Positions 12,588-24,321 of a stretch of DNA of 64,000 nucleotides are shown here, piece after piece. A program made the position numbers and the translations under genes. Numbering within the stretch: the first letter of the stretch is position 1; each line of letters starts with the position of its first letter. The DNA comes from Hordeum vulgare subsp. vulgare (Eukaryota; Streptophyta; Magnoliopsida; Poales; Poaceae). The stretch lies in NCBI RefSeq assembly GCF_904849725.1, contig NC_058520.1, positions 319,745,186-319,809,185 of the forward strand, in the 5' to 3' direction. The notes beneath the pieces are model-generated. The model had not been told where the DNA came from. It saw only the letters and a program-made list of their open reading frames with translations, and did no database searches.

Positions 12588-12995
12588 CTGTAAATAGAGA
12601 GTAATGCAGAAGCATTAGAGCTCTGAATGAAAAATTGGGCAACATAACGGCTGTAAATGCTCAAAAACAAATTTTGAGACAACCCAAAAATGGAATAGCG
12701 TAACCACTCAACTATCAAGTTCAACTCTCTGATCATCACACTTACTTCCTTTTCCTAGGAATGACAGAAACCAAATATCTCTTGACCCGTAGTCCTATAA
12801 TCTACCGATCAGAAACACGAGCCTAGAAGAAGAGAAGTAACCTAGACCTTAATTCCCGCAGAAGTGACGAGGATGACCAGAATAGAGTAACTTGAGAAGA
12901 AAACAAGAGTCTTACGTTCCCTTCCACAAACAATTCCCTTATATATAACTAAAGCAATTCTAGACTCAACTTCGACCAGTTTGGCTTCGACCGGC
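12588..12995 (-). other. Leader of chromovirus A; primer-binding site missing
   Basis: Between the 5' LTR remnant and the extra ORF. I find no sequence complementary to a tRNA 3' end next to the LTR. The deletion that removed the last 51 bp of the LTR probably removed the primer site too. The region 11472-11814 between the extra ORF and gag is also non-coding. Confidence 0.5.
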
Positions 12996-15900
12996 TCCCT
13001 TTGCGGTCTCACGCACGGTTAACTCCTCGGCTGCAGCCTTACCTTAGCCGGGACCGTTTGCGTCTTTTGACTCACGTATGCAATAGTGTCGCTAGCATTC
13101 CAATGTCAAAGAACCCGGATCAATATGTCTAGTCATAAACCAAAGTGGCACTACCGCACAAGGACAGGCATACATGAGCCAACAAAGCAGGTGTCGGTCA
13201 CCAGCGAGTGTAGACGAGTCGTAGCAAGCTACAAGGACTCCATTACATCGCGTGACATTTCCCCAAAGAGGACAGACACAGCAACTAAGAAGGACACCTG
13301 CCGGTCAACCAATGTGTCCGGAGCAGTAGCGAACTACCAAGGCTCGTTGGATCACAAAGGGGCATTTCCTTGTGAGGAATGCTACTAAAGCTCACGACTA
13401 GGTAATCGAACCCCATACATATCAAGTACGACACACGTACGCATGGCATGCCGATATGTATAGATACATCGATGGCATCACAACATAACCATAAACATAC
13501 AACCCTTATTTAAGAGGCTCGGAAGAGCCACACACATAATATTACACATTAAGGGTCTCACGACCCATAATAGCAGTCATTCAGTTACAAGCCAGCGGAA
13601 GAGTTATAAACTGTCTGAGTACAGACAAGGCAACTAGACGGCACATGGCCTGACTATACTACAGATCCAACGTAGGGCCAGATCGTAGCTGGGACACCAG
13701 CTACTCGTCGTCGTCGATGTCTACGAAGAACTCTCCATTAGGGTCATTAACAACCTCTGCAACATTTATTAAGCAAACATGAGTACGAAGGTACTCAGCA
13801 AGACTTTAGGACAACTAACTACTCATGCAAGGTATCAAAAGGTATTGTGGGGTTTCATGCAGAAAGCAAGCATTTGACTCGTGGGTAGAGAACTTGCATT
13901 TTTAAATAATTTTGATAACTTGATTTCTCGCACACGAGTCCACTAACACCACAACAATACACTATCGTGGAATCATTCCGTCTCTGTACGTAAATGGCGT
14001 CCACGACACTCACGCTTATCTTGGCAATTTTATGAGTAGCCATTGAAGTTATCTATGAACAACATATGTCTCCAAGTAGTCCATATCCGCGGACGCGGCT
14101 ATTCGAATAGATCATAACCCTGCAGGGGTGTACTTCGTCACACACGCTCTCTCCACTTATCGCCATGTGCACGTCATGCACCTCGGCAACCTTCAAGCGG
14201 AAGCCCAGCGAGGGAGTCGGCCACGACCGTTAACCACACTAGTACCTAGTCCAGGTTTATCGCCTATCTGAGAGTAACCCGTACGGAAGTCCGGCCGAGG
14301 TTTCCGCCACGACCTCAAACGATGTGCACAGGGTTCCCAAGCCCACCATCCGGGTGCCACTTGGTATACCGTGCCACTGCCTACCGCATCACGGCCCACC
14401 TCTCAGGTCAGCACCATGCACGGCCTCCAGCATGACTATAAACACCAGAAACTACTTGCAACTCCTGGACCGAGTACTAAGCGATTAATAAGTCGAGAGG
14501 GTCAATTAAGTATCCCAACGTGTGGTAGTATCTAGTCTTGGATTACATACACGGAACTGAGTTCCTAAGGATGGTTCCAATGAAACAACCCGCCATGTAC
14601 TCCTACACAGCCTTTCACCGGTACCTTTACCAAATCAGGTTCAACACACGATATTTGCTTACCGAACATGTTCTCACAATTCTGTTCATCTCCCAAATGA
14701 CAGACCATACACAACTCTAAGCATAACATGCATAGCAGGATAAGGCACATCAAGGCTCAAGCAACTACCAGGTATGCTAGGTTGCAAGGTTCGGCTATTT
14801 ACTGTGACAAGGTTAGGTCATGCAAAGGAAGTGGGTTCAACTAATCGTGGCAAAAGCAGTTGAAGCATTTGATCCTAATGCAATAAATAAGTTCAGGAGC
14901 AAGAACATGGGAATTATCGGGATGATCAAAAGGGTTGCTTGCCTTGTTGCTCAGAGGAGGGACAATATCCTTCAGACGGATATTCTGTGGAATCCGAGGG
15001 TGCGGAGCCTACCGAAATGAACGGCAACAATCAATAACAATCATATGCAAACAAGATGATGCATGAGCATGGCATGAGAATGCAAAGTGACAAACTAATA
15101 ATCAACATGTGTTAGGTTTGATGTTGATTTGAATCACATTCAAATATCAATTCAGATGAGGTATTCTCGAATACCGATTTAATTGATATGACTTGATGCT
15201 CAGATCAACTTTATGTTAACATGCATGAGATGTCATGTTAGGGTACTAATTAGTAATTAGGACAGTGTGTGATCATGTCAAACAAAGAGAAATTTAATTA
15301 CTTTTCATATTCCGATTATAAAGTAATTATAGGAATTGACTTATTCCTTAATCTACCTGTTTGGGTTTTGTAACTTTTTCGAACATGAATGAAAATAGCA
15401 TATTCAGATTCCTTGAATTTTTCTGATACTTTTTCATATATAAATTATTTTCATTGGAGTTACACATTAATTTCTATGAATTTTTGATGTTTTAATCATT
15501 TCTGGAATTATTTTTATACTGGAAAATACTTTTATTGCATCAGCATGACATCAGCAGGTCCATCTGGCCGTTGAAAGTCAAACCTGACCAGTGGGACCCA
15601 CTGGTTAGTCTCTCTGGTCAATTTTAGATTAAGTTTAAACTTAATTAACTGATTAACCTTACTGGACCCACATGTCAGTGACTGATTAACTTATTTGATT
15701 TATTTTTATTAACTTTAAACTTGCCAGAGGCTGGCCCCACCAGTCAGTGGCTCAGGCCAGCCGAGATCCACCGGCGGCGAGGTCATCCTCGCCGACGGGG
15801 AGCCTCCGGCGAGCACCAGAACCTCGGGGGGGGCTCGGAAATGGCGCACAGAGGACGAAACGCACGGTTGAGACCATGGAAGGAACGGCCACTCGATGGC

Positions 15901-17150
15901 GCGCACGATGGGACAAGCCCCAGGGGCTGGGGTGGCCGGAATCAATGCCGGCGACGAGCTTGGCGGCGACCATGTTCGGTCATCGTCGAGGCCATCGGAT
16001 ACGGGGTCAAAACGCTCGGGGTTGGGCACCTATCGCATCTACGCAACGTCCTGAGGCTGTTGGTAGCCTCAGACGGACCACACTTCACCGGAGGGTTACC
16101 GGCGACGAGCTGCAGCGGCGGTCCTTGTCGGGCTCCGGTAAAACTAGGGATAGAGGAGGGGATCGAGGGGGGAAACTTAGGGGAAATGACCGCATGCTCA
16201 CGGGGAGTGCAGGGGTGGCGCTAGTCTGCTCGGGGACGGCCTGGAGAGGGAGAACGACGGCGGCGATCTTCGGTGGCCCGAGGAAGAAGACGACTGATGC
16301 GCGTCGATTCACTGCATCCGGGCGTCGGGCTCGTGGCTAGGAAGCTTCAGGGGGTTGCGGCGGAGCTAAAGCGCGGCTCAGAAGGAAGGAAGGACAGCTA
16401 GAACGACGACGAGCTCGATCTTTGCTCGGGCTCCAATGGCGGCAGAAGGAAGGAGGGGAGATCCGAGAGGAGGGGAGGAACTGACGCTGGGAATGGATAG
16501 GGGCGGCCTCGGGGAGCTTATCCCCGGCCTTGCCAGTGCGAGGCGGCGACCAGGCAGGCGCACAGGTGCGTGGCCGCGCCGGAGAACGCGGCGGCCACCT
16601 CCTGCTGCCTACTGGCGGGAGGAAGACGACAGGGCTTAGATGGGCTGGGCCAGGCTATAGGCGACAGGTAACCTCTTTTCCATTTCCTTCTGTTTTATTT
16701 CTGTTTTAATTTCTGACATTGATTTGCTATTTATTTCAGTTCCCAAACAAATGAAAAAACTAAGTTAAGCACCCTAGAATATTAGTTGGAATATTTCCAA
16801 CTATTTCCAAAGTTTTCAACATTTTTGAAAATTTATAGTTTCTGATTTCAAATTTAAAATTTAAAACCAGTAGCTTTTTGCGCTTATTTAAAATGCTTAA
16901 AGTGTCAAGAAAATAGTTTTCTCCGATGCTCATTTACTTTCATGATTTATCAGAAAGTTTGAACATTTCTTGAGGCCATTTTGGGTTCATTGATTTTAAC
17001 TAGTTTGAGATTTCCTTTATTTAAAGTAGTGGCTAGGGTTTTGGGTTTTCCTTCACCTCTTTCTTTGATCTTATTGAAAAATTCTTAGATGCAAATGCAA
17101 AGAAGACATGAGCACAAGACTAATTTAATTAAGGTGTCAGGGATGTGACA
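12996..17150 (-). repeat. 5' LTR of chromovirus A, missing 51 bp at its inner end
   Basis: Matches 2860-7012 over its full length, starting at TCCCTTTGCGG. The 51 bp corresponding to 2809-2859 of the other LTR are absent and are replaced by unrelated sequence. The outer end GGATGTGACA at 17150 is followed by TATTA. Confidence 0.9.
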
Positions 17151-17155
17151 TATTA
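17151..17155. repeat. Target-site duplication TATTA, right copy (element A)
   Basis: Second copy of the 5 bp duplication flanking element A; the 3' UTR of element B resumes here and runs to the polypurine tract at 17327. Confidence 0.93.
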
Positions 17156-17326
17156 GTTTACCGTGAGACCTTTGTGTCATTTTCTTATGTGGTTAACTTG
17201 TGGTCTTGCTGAAATTCGGGTTATGAGTTAGACATAGTTGCAAAAACAAGATCAAACAGAGTCTCTCAAAGTTTTTCTTTCTCTCTCAGTTTGTCAACTG
17301 AGTTGCTTGAAGACAAGCCAGGTTTT

Positions 17327-17340
17327 AAGCTTGGGGGAGT
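17327..17340 (+). other. Polypurine tract of element B
   Basis: AAGCTTGGGGGAGT directly abuts the LTR start TGATACGTCTCC at 17341. It primes plus-strand DNA synthesis in gypsy elements. Confidence 0.85.
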
Positions 17341-17577
17341 TGATACGTCTCCATCGGATCTACTTTTCCAAACTCTTTTGCCCTTGTTTTGGACTCCAAT
17401 TTGCATGATTTGAATGGAACTATCGTGGACTGACGCTGTTTTCAGCAGAATTGCCTTGGTGTTATTTTTGTGCAGAAATCAAAGTTTTCCAAATGTCCTG
17501 AAAATTTACGGGGAGCGGTTTTGGAAAATATCAAAAATATCTGCGCCAAGTTCCACCTCAGGGGGTGGGCCAGTGGG

Positions 17578-17630
17578 CCACAAGCCCCTGCTCCGCCACC
17601 ACCCCCTGGTGGCGGTGCGTAGGCTTGTGG
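17578..17630 (+). promoter_or_regulatory. Hairpin upstream of the TATA box in the B LTR
   Basis: Outer arms CCACAAGCC (17578-17586) and GGCTTGTGG (17622-17630), inner arms CCGCCACC (17593-17600) and GGTGGCGG (17608-17615), loop of 7. It ends about 35 bp before the TATA-like box. A hairpin with the same outer arms but different inner arms lies at the matching place in the D LTR. Confidence 0.6.
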
Positions 17631-18275
17631 GGGCCACAGGCACCTGCCGCCCCCAACTCCAGCTCTATAAGTTGCCTTTCTTCCCAGAAAAATAAAAAGA
17701 GAAGTTTTCGTCGCGTTTTCGACACGGAGGCGCCGCCACCTCATGTTCTTCATCTGCAGGGCAGATCTGGAGTCCGTCTTGGGCTCCGGCAAGGGGAAAT
17801 CATCGCCATCGTCATCATCAACCTTCTTCCCTCTCCAATTCCATGAAGCTCTTCGTCGTTCATGAGTAATCTATTCGTAGGCTCGCTGGGCGGTGATGAG
17901 TAGGATGAGATCTATCATGTAATCGAGTTAGTTTTGATGGGGATTGATCCCTAGTATCCACTATGTTCTGAGATTGATGTTTCTACTACTTTGCCATGCT
18001 TAATGCTTGTCACTAGGGCCCGAGTGCCATGATTTCAGATCTGAAATTATTATGTTGTCACCAATATATGTGTGTTTTAGATCTGATCTTGCAAGTTGTA
18101 GTTACCTACTATGTGCTATGATCCGGCAACCCCGGAGTGACAATAACCGGAAACACTCCCGGTGATGACCATAGTTTGAGGAGTTCATGTGTTCACCAAG
18201 TGCTAATGCGTTGGTCCGGTACTTTATTAAAAGGAGAACCTTAATATCCCGTAGTTTCCTTTTGGACCCCGCTGC

Positions 18276-18280
18276 TACGG
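18276..18280. repeat. Target-site duplication of element C, left copy (TACGG)
   Basis: TACGG precedes the LTR start TGTTGGGG at 18281. The right copy at 36153-36157 reads CACGG, one mismatch. Joining the flanks restores a continuous B LTR. Confidence 0.7.
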
Positions 18281-18605
18281 TGTTGGGGCATAGTTTATGC
18301 CTAAGTAATTTTGGTGATTGATGACAGTACCGCAAAGGACTAACCGTGTGTGTTAAGATTTCAGATATCACACGTCAACGGCACAAGACGACTCGCCCCC
18401 TCTTTCATGGTACACAAGCACGGTGTACTCTATGATTCTCCTTATTTGTGTCATAGGAAAGCCGTACTATTAAAAGGGGAACCGTAATGGAAAGGTTTGG
18501 GTGGAATAAATCTTGCGCGCGCACACTTCACCTCCTTTCCCCCTTGCCGGCAACTTTGGAGTGGCTCCCGCCTTTGTGTTTCTCTCTTCTTTGCAAATGG
18601 TCCCT

Positions 18606-18970
18606 CAGCGATAGTACCGCTGGGCCTAGCGGTAATACCGCTAGCCCTAACGGTAGTACCGCTAGCCTAGCGGTAATACCGCTGGAGTGCTAGCGGTAGT
18701 ACCGCTGCAGCCAGTGGCAGTACCATTAGCTGGAGGTAGTACCGCCCCTGGTCAGCGATAGTACCGCTCCAGGAGCTTAGTACCGCCTTCCTAGCGGTTG
18801 TACTTGGACGGACCTTTTTGCGAAGACTTTCTTGGCGGTGGTAGTGCTTATGCACTACCATGGGCCCAGCAGTAGTACCGCTGCAGCTAGCGGTAGTACC
18901 GTTGCAGCCAGGAGTAGTACCGCTGGAGTGCCAGCGGTAATACCGCTGCATCCAGCGGTAGTACCGCTAG
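18606..18970 (+). repeat. Array of palindromic units AGCGGTAGTACCGCT, LTR orientation
   Basis: More than a dozen degenerate copies of the 15 bp near-palindrome AGCGGTAGTACCGCT with short spacers such as GGAGTGCT and GCAGCC, ending about 45 bp before the TATA box. It recurs at 24647-25012 and 35044-35392. The units inside the element (31967-32190 and 32774-32903) are in the reverse-complement orientation. Confidence 0.85.
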
Positions 18971-19149
18971 GCACGGGCTATGAGTGGGAAAACGGTTGGA
19001 TTCCCCCCCCCCACTATATAAGGGGTTCTTCTAGCTGTGGAACCTTATCTCTTATCCTCCCAAGCTCCATCGTTGCTCCCTAAACTCAAAAGTTCCCGAT
19101 CTCTCTCCCTAGCCAATTAAACTTGTTGATTCTTTAGGGATTGGTTGAG

Positions 19150-19455
19150 AAGGCCTAGATCTACACTTCCACCAAGAGAAAAGTTGATTCCCCCACCAAG
19201 CCCTTGCGGATCTTGTTACTCTTGGGTGTTTGAGCATCCTAGACGGTTGAGGTCACCTCGAAGCCACATTCCATTGTGGTGAAGCTTCGTGGTCTTGTTG
19301 GTAAGGCCTAGATCTACACTTCCACCAAGAGAAAAATTGATTCCCCCAACAATCCCTTGCGGATCTTGTTACTCTTGGGTGTTTGAGCATCCTAGACGGT
19401 TGAGGTCACCTCGAAGCCACATTCCATTATGGTGAAGCTTCGTGGTATTGTTGGG
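19150..19455 (+). repeat. 153 bp tandem repeat in the 5' LTR of element C
   Basis: AAGGCCTAGATCTACAC begins both units, at 19150 and 19303. The 3' LTR has a single copy near 35575. The repeat is present in both 6 kb copies (second at 25192-25497), so it arose before the large duplication. Confidence 0.85.
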
Positions 19456-19766
19456 AGCCTCCAAGCTTTGTATGGAGTTTTCCCCAACCTCGTTTGTATA
19501 GGTTCGGTCACCGCCTTCGAGGGCACCTATAGTGGAATCATGGTACCTTGCATCGTGCGAGGGCGTGAGGAGAATACGGTGGCCTTAGTGGCTTATTGGG
19601 GAGCACTGTGCCTCCACACCGCTCCAACGGAGACGTACTTCCTGTCAAAGGGAAGGAACTTCGGTAACACATCCTCATCTTCATTGGTTCCACTTGTGGT
19701 TATCTCTAACCTTTACTTTGTGAATGCTTATGTCGTTGTCTATCTATTACAAGTCTTAGTAGCTCT

Positions 19767-20733
19767 TAACCCTGTTGGTCCTCCTCCTAAGCTTGTGAAA
19801 GGTGACTTTGCTAACTGGGTATTTTCTATTAAGTCTCGTTTGAATCACAGCTCAACAAATTTGTGGAGAATCATCGAGCAAGGATATTATCCCCATGATC
19901 CAAGCAACCTCACTCCAAGAGAAGATGCAGACAATTAATACAATCACTCCGCTTTGTTTATTCTCTAGCCCGCAGTGCCACCTGAAGATCTTCCTCACTT
20001 GCGTCCCTTCACTTTGGCCAAGGATTGTTGGGAGCATATTATGGTGTTGTACAAGGGAAGCTCAAGCATTCAACGATCCAACTATGAAGTGATACTTGAT
20101 TAGGCCGATGAGTTTGTGATGAAGGAAGACGAGGACCCTCGTGATCTCAATCGGAGGGTGACTGCTATTGCTGTGGCACTCAAAGATCATGGGAGCAAGG
20201 ATGTGGATGATACATGGGTCAAGCGCAAGTTTCTCAAAGCCATCATGCCTTTCAACAAAGCCATGTCATCTGTCATTCGTCAGCGACCAGACTTCCACTC
20301 CTTGTCTTCCAGTGAGGCGTTGGATGAATTTATTGCAATGTCAATCATGAACGAAGCAACTGACAATGCACTTGCTCGTGTTCGCTCAAAGACAACTTCA
20401 CCCAACCTTGCGTTAAAAGCAAAAGAAATGTTTGAAGAAGAAGAAGAGGATGAGGAAGAGGAGAGCTGCCCTGAAGACACAAAGTATGCCTATCATGAGC
20501 ACATGGCTCTTGCGTCAAGGCAATTCTGGGGCAACAAGAGGAACTCAAGACCCACCTTCACCAAGAACAACTCGAGTGGGTTCAAACCCAAGAAACGAGT
20601 GATGACATGTTATAACTGTGGTAATGTGAGCCACTTAGTCGCCGAATGTCCCTGTGAGAAAAGGAAGACAACGGGGGCAAGCTCATTCCCGAAGACAAAA
20701 CCAAATCATTTCCAATCAAGAACAACTTTGTGA
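19767..20733 (+). pseudogene. gag: Gag of element C, copy 1 (N-terminus lost)
   Basis: The frame enters from the truncated LTR at about 19767 and reads the gag N-terminal part (PPKLVKGDFANWVFSI, LWRIIEQGYYPHDP), then the gag-polypeptide domain (DPRDLNRRVTAIAVALKDHG, RKFLKAIMPF) and the zinc knuckle CYNCGNVSHLVAEC (C-x2-C-x4-H-x4-C). In-frame stops lie at 19936 (TAA), 19966 (TAG) and 20101 (TAG). A Glu-rich run precedes the knuckle. After about 20725 the reading passes to another frame. The natural start is missing because of the LTR-gag fusion. Confidence 0.83.
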
Positions 20734-21976
20734 ATAAACCCCACCCAAAAGGGATGGTGGCCCTTGAAGAGTACCCTTCCGATGATGATGATGATGATGA
20801 TACAGTGGCAACGACAACTGTTGCTATTGCCACTACCTCTCCCCAGAAGGTCTCTCTCTTCAACGCCCCCAACGAGAGTCACATCACCAAGTGCCTCATG
20901 GCAAAAGGTATCAATTAGCTAACCCCCATCATTAAGACCAACATCGCTACTGCTCCTTGATTGTTAAATTTTGTTGATGATAGTGATGTTGGGGAACTTA
21001 ATGAGCATGATCTTGACAAGTTTCTGTGCACTATTAAGGGAGAATCCAAGAAGCACTTTGTTGCTCTCTTGGAACAACTGGGTGAGGCCAATGACCTCAT
21101 TGAGTCTCATGAGGAGACCATCTCCGAGCTTCAGGGACACAGTCGTGACTATGCCGATGAAATTGCTGAATTATCTATTGGTCTAGAAAAGGAGCGCACT
21201 CTTCGTTTGGCTCTTGAGGAGTCATATAACGATGACCGCACTAAAATGCAAAAGAAACTAGATCATGATACTATTCTTACTCGTATGCTTAAGTCTGAGA
21301 TGTATGCTCTTGGGGTTGGCCATGATAGACTCAAAAGTTTGACACACTTGACAAGGCCCACAAGGTCTTGAAAGGTGTTCATTTCTCTTTGAAAGAGTCT
21401 CATGATCAACTCCAAGCAAAGCTTACCAAGGAGATCTCTACTTGTCCTCCCTTTGTGTTAATTGATAATGCTTGTGCAACTAATCCCTGTTGTGAGCATG
21501 TACATCTTGTGGAGGAAAATGCCAAGTTAAAGGAGAAACTTGAGAAGGGCCTTGTGGCATGCATACAAGGTGAGAAGAGCCTGAACGACCTCTTGAGCAC
21601 TCAAAAAGGTGTTGTAGGAAAGGAGGGACTTGGACTTACCTCCATGTCAAAAAGTAAAAGGAGGAACAGGAACAAACGATCTCCTACCCTCATGGACATC
21701 TTTGTCAAAGAGGGTGAGGGGAATCAGGAGGTGAACAGGAACAAGGTGGACGATGGAAACGTCAAGAAGGGCAAAACCATTCCTACTAACACAGCCGACA
21801 AACTCAATTCTTCTTATGTCTTATATCGTGCTAGTGATGGGCATGTTTATGCCAGATTTGTTGGTTCCTACTATGAGTATATTGAATGGGCTATCTGGGT
21901 TCCTAAGACCCTTGTCTCTAACATGAAAGGACCCATTAAAAATGGGTACCTAAAACCAAGCCTTGATCTACTATAG
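20727..21976 (+). pseudogene. Coiled-coil gag tail of element C, copy 1
   Basis: Continues gag in two further frames (about 20727-21340, then about 21345-21976). It shows an Asp run (20780-20800), then long Glu/Lys/Leu heptad-like segments (LGEANDLIESHEETISELQ, HLVEENAKLKEKLEKGL) typical of the extended gag of SIRE-lineage elements. Stops lie near 20917 and 20958, and the last part ends at TAG 21974-21976 just before protease. A role in particle assembly is inferred from the coiled coil only. Confidence 0.72.
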
Positions 21977-24220
21977 GAGTTTGCTTCCGGTGGGGTGTCA
22001 TGGTTGCTCGATAGTGGAGCAACAAATCATATGACCGGAAGCAAGGACTTAGTGGTGGATGTGCATCCTTCTCCATCTATGTCCACCCAAGTCCAATTCT
22101 CCTATGCGTCCTCGTCAAAGGTATTGGGATTTGGTAAGGTGGTCGTCTCTCAAGAGTTATCTATTGAGAAGGTCATGCTTGTTGAGTCACTTGCCTACAA
22201 TTTACTTTCGGTTCGTCAACTTGCAATTATGGGTTTTTCCACATTCTTTAATCTTGATATTGTGGTCCTCCTATGGAGCAAGACTCTTAAAGTAGCCTAT
22301 GTTGGATATGTCGAAAATGGTCTTTATGTGGTGAACTTCTCAAAGCGACCCACTAAGACCGCGACGTGTTTAATGGCTAAAGTTGATGTGGGTTGGCTTT
22401 GGCATCGCCGATTAGCTCATGTCAATATGAGATATTTGCAAAGTATTCTAACAGGGGACCATATTCGTGGACTAACAAATGTGAGTTTTGCTAAAGATCA
22501 TGCTTGCAGTGCCTGCATTGAAGAAAAGATTCATGAAACTGCTCATCGTCCATTGGAGCTCCTCCATATGGATCTGTTTGGCCCTCCATCATTTGATAGT
22601 CTTGGAGGCAGAAAGTACTGCTTGGTGATTGTTGATGACTACTCAAGATACACCTGGGTATATTTCTTCAAAAGGAAGAGTGAAACTCAACAAACTATCA
22701 TCAACTTTGCTAATGAAGCTCAACGTCAACATGAAGCAAAGATCTTGATGATTAGAAGTGACAACGGCACCGAGTTCAAGAACTACACCTTGGATGAGTT
22801 TCTAGGTGATGAGGGAATAAAACATCAATATTCAGCACCATATAACCCTCAACAAAACGGTCTGGTAGAAAAGAAGAACCGGACCTTGATAGACACTGCA
22901 AGAACAATGATGGCGGAATTCAAATCTCCATACAGCTTTTGGGCAAAGGCCATCAACACAGCATGTCATCCATCCAATCGGCTCTATATCCGCAAAGGCT
23001 TGAACAAGACTCCATATGAGATTCTAACTCGAAACAAACCCAATCTCAAGTACTTCCGGGTATTCGGTTGTAAGTGTTTCATTCTCAAGAAAGGTGCACG
23101 TTTAGCTAAATTTGATTCTAGAGCACATGAGGGCATCTTTGTTGGTTATGCTACAAACTCTCATGCTAACCGTGTCCTCAACAAGTCTACCGGACTCATT
23201 GAGGAGACGTGTAACATGGAGTTTGATGAAAATAATGGCTCCCAAGTGGAGCAAAGTGGTCTTTGTGATGTAGGTGATGAAATTCCTCCCCAAGCCATAA
23301 GAAGAATGGGGATTGGTCAAATACTCCCAATTGAGGAACCCCTTGTGGCCGAAGGAGAAGGACAATGCTCTACTCAAATGGAGCCATCACCTCCACAAGC
23401 CCCACACACTTGCGATGAACAAAGAGAAGACTCTCAACAAAACGAACAAGCTCAAGGTCAAGATAAATTGCCCAACAATGATGATGTGTCCCATGATATT
23501 CAAGCACTCACCCAAGGCTCCAAACCTGCTCATGATCAAGATCAAGTGCAACCACGAGATCTAGACCAAGTAGAAGCACAAGATCAAGATCAAGAGCAAC
23601 CACAAATACAAGAACAAACAAGTGAACCTGCTCAAGTCGAAAGTCAAGATGATCAGGATACTGTCTCACAATTCCCTTCTGCAACACCAACAGCCGGTGC
23701 CAAGGGAGGCTCAAGACGCAAGGGCAAGCAAAGTAAACAAGTCGATGCTCCCCATTTATCCAATGAAGAGCTCTTGGAGCGTCGAGCAGTCAAGATTGCG
23801 AACAAGCTGAGAGTCAAGTCACATCTTATGAAGAATGTACTTGGCAGTTTAAAAAGGCGACTATCCACCTGTCAACAGATTTCGAATTATTGTGAGCATC
23901 ACGCGTTTGTTTCGTATTGTGAACCTCAACAGGTACAGGAAGCGCTCGATGATGAGGATTGGCTTATGGCCATGCATGAAGAACTTTACAACTTCGAGCA
24001 TAACCAAGTCTGGGATTTAGTGCCAAGGCCAACGGAGGAACATAATGTCATCGGGACCAAATGGATATTCAAGAACAAGCAAGATGCCAATGGTATTGTG
24101 ATTCGAAACAAGGCAAGACTGGTGGCTCAAGGCTACTCCCAAGTCGAGGGTATCGACTACGGTGAAACCTTTGCCCCTGTTGCTCGTCTAGAAACACTCC
24201 CGGTGATGACCATAGTTTGA
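21977..24220 (+). pseudogene. pol: Protease, integrase and truncated RT of element C, copy 1
   Basis: Protease motif [13 protein letters not shown]. Integrase has the HHCC finger ([12 protein letters not shown] to CSACIEEK), first Asp in [10 protein letters not shown], second in RSDNGTEF and Glu in [13 protein letters not shown]. An acidic Gln/Asp-rich linker follows, then the start of RT ([26 protein letters not shown]). At 24191 the frame runs into the duplicated B-LTR sequence and ends after nine foreign codons. Copy 1 therefore has no RT catalytic core and no RNase H. Confidence 0.9.
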
Positions 24221-24321
24221 GGAGTTCATGTGTTCACCAAGTGCTAATGCGTTGGTCCGGTACTTTATTAAAAGGAGAACCTTAATATCCCGTAGTTTCC
24301 TTTTGGACCCCGCTGCTACGG

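Larger units (their letters stand above)
2809..17150 (-). mobile_element. Chromovirus A (Ty3/gypsy, Tekay-like), minus strand
   Basis: A complete insertion of 14.3 kb with a TATTA target duplication. On the minus strand the order is 5' LTR (17150 to 12996), leader with an extra ORF, gag, protease, reverse transcriptase, RNase H, integrase, chromodomain, polypurine tract, 3' LTR (7012 to 2809). The C-terminal chromodomain and 4.2 kb LTRs point to the Tekay/Del lineage. The 5' LTR lacks its last 51 bp and no primer-binding site is visible, so the copy cannot start reverse transcription. Over 240 bp aligned by eye (2941-3180 against 13077-13316) I count nine LTR mismatches. Confidence 0.92.
1..18280 (+). 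mobile_element. Athila-type gypsy element B, 3' part (split by elements A and C)
   Basis: This is the 3' end of a plus-strand Athila-type element whose 5' part lies left of the window. In order it shows a broken ORF2, a polypurine-like motif, a long 3' UTR, the true polypurine tract at 17327-17340 and an LTR opening TGATACGTCTCC at 17341. Element A (2809-17150) splits the UTR and element C (from 18281) splits the LTR, which resumes at 36158 and ends at 36847. The Athila assignment rests on the ORF2 type, the AAGCTTGGGGGAGT tract and the TGATAC LTR start. The exact family was not verified. Confidence 0.75.
17341..18280 (+). repeat. LTR of element B, left part
   Basis: Starts TGATACGTCTCC after the polypurine tract and is interrupted by element C. 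Together with 36158-36847 it makes about 1.63 kb. It contains a hairpin (17578-17630), a TATA-like CTATAAG near 17664-17670, and downstream the transcribed leader. Small ORFs here (for example 17414-17846) have no protein character. Confidence 0.82.
18281..19766 (+). repeat. 5' LTR of element C, copy 1 (inner end deleted)
   Basis: Opens TGTTGGGGCATAG. It matches the 3' LTR up to CTTAGTAGCTCT at 19766, then continues directly in gag. The last 117 bp of the LTR, the primer site, the leader and the gag start are gone. It carries an array of palindromic units, a TATATAA box near 19015 (after a C run) and a 153 bp tandem repeat. Confidence 0.87.
18150..24190 (+). repeat. 6.04 kb tandem duplication, copy 1
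   Basis: Spans 131 bp of the B LTR, the whole remaining 5' LTR of C, gag and pol up to the start of RT. Copy 2 follows head-to-tail at 24191. All ORFs of the two copies translate identically; the only difference I see is C10 against C11 in the run near 19003 and 25045. Copy 1 breaks off inside RT where copy 2 begins. Confidence 0.92.

Noticed and set aside
18606..18970. Regularly spaced short repeats suggestive of a CRISPR array
   Set aside because: Units are near-palindromes with variable short spacers in a plant LTR promoter; spacing is irregular and the same array is in all copies of the LTR.
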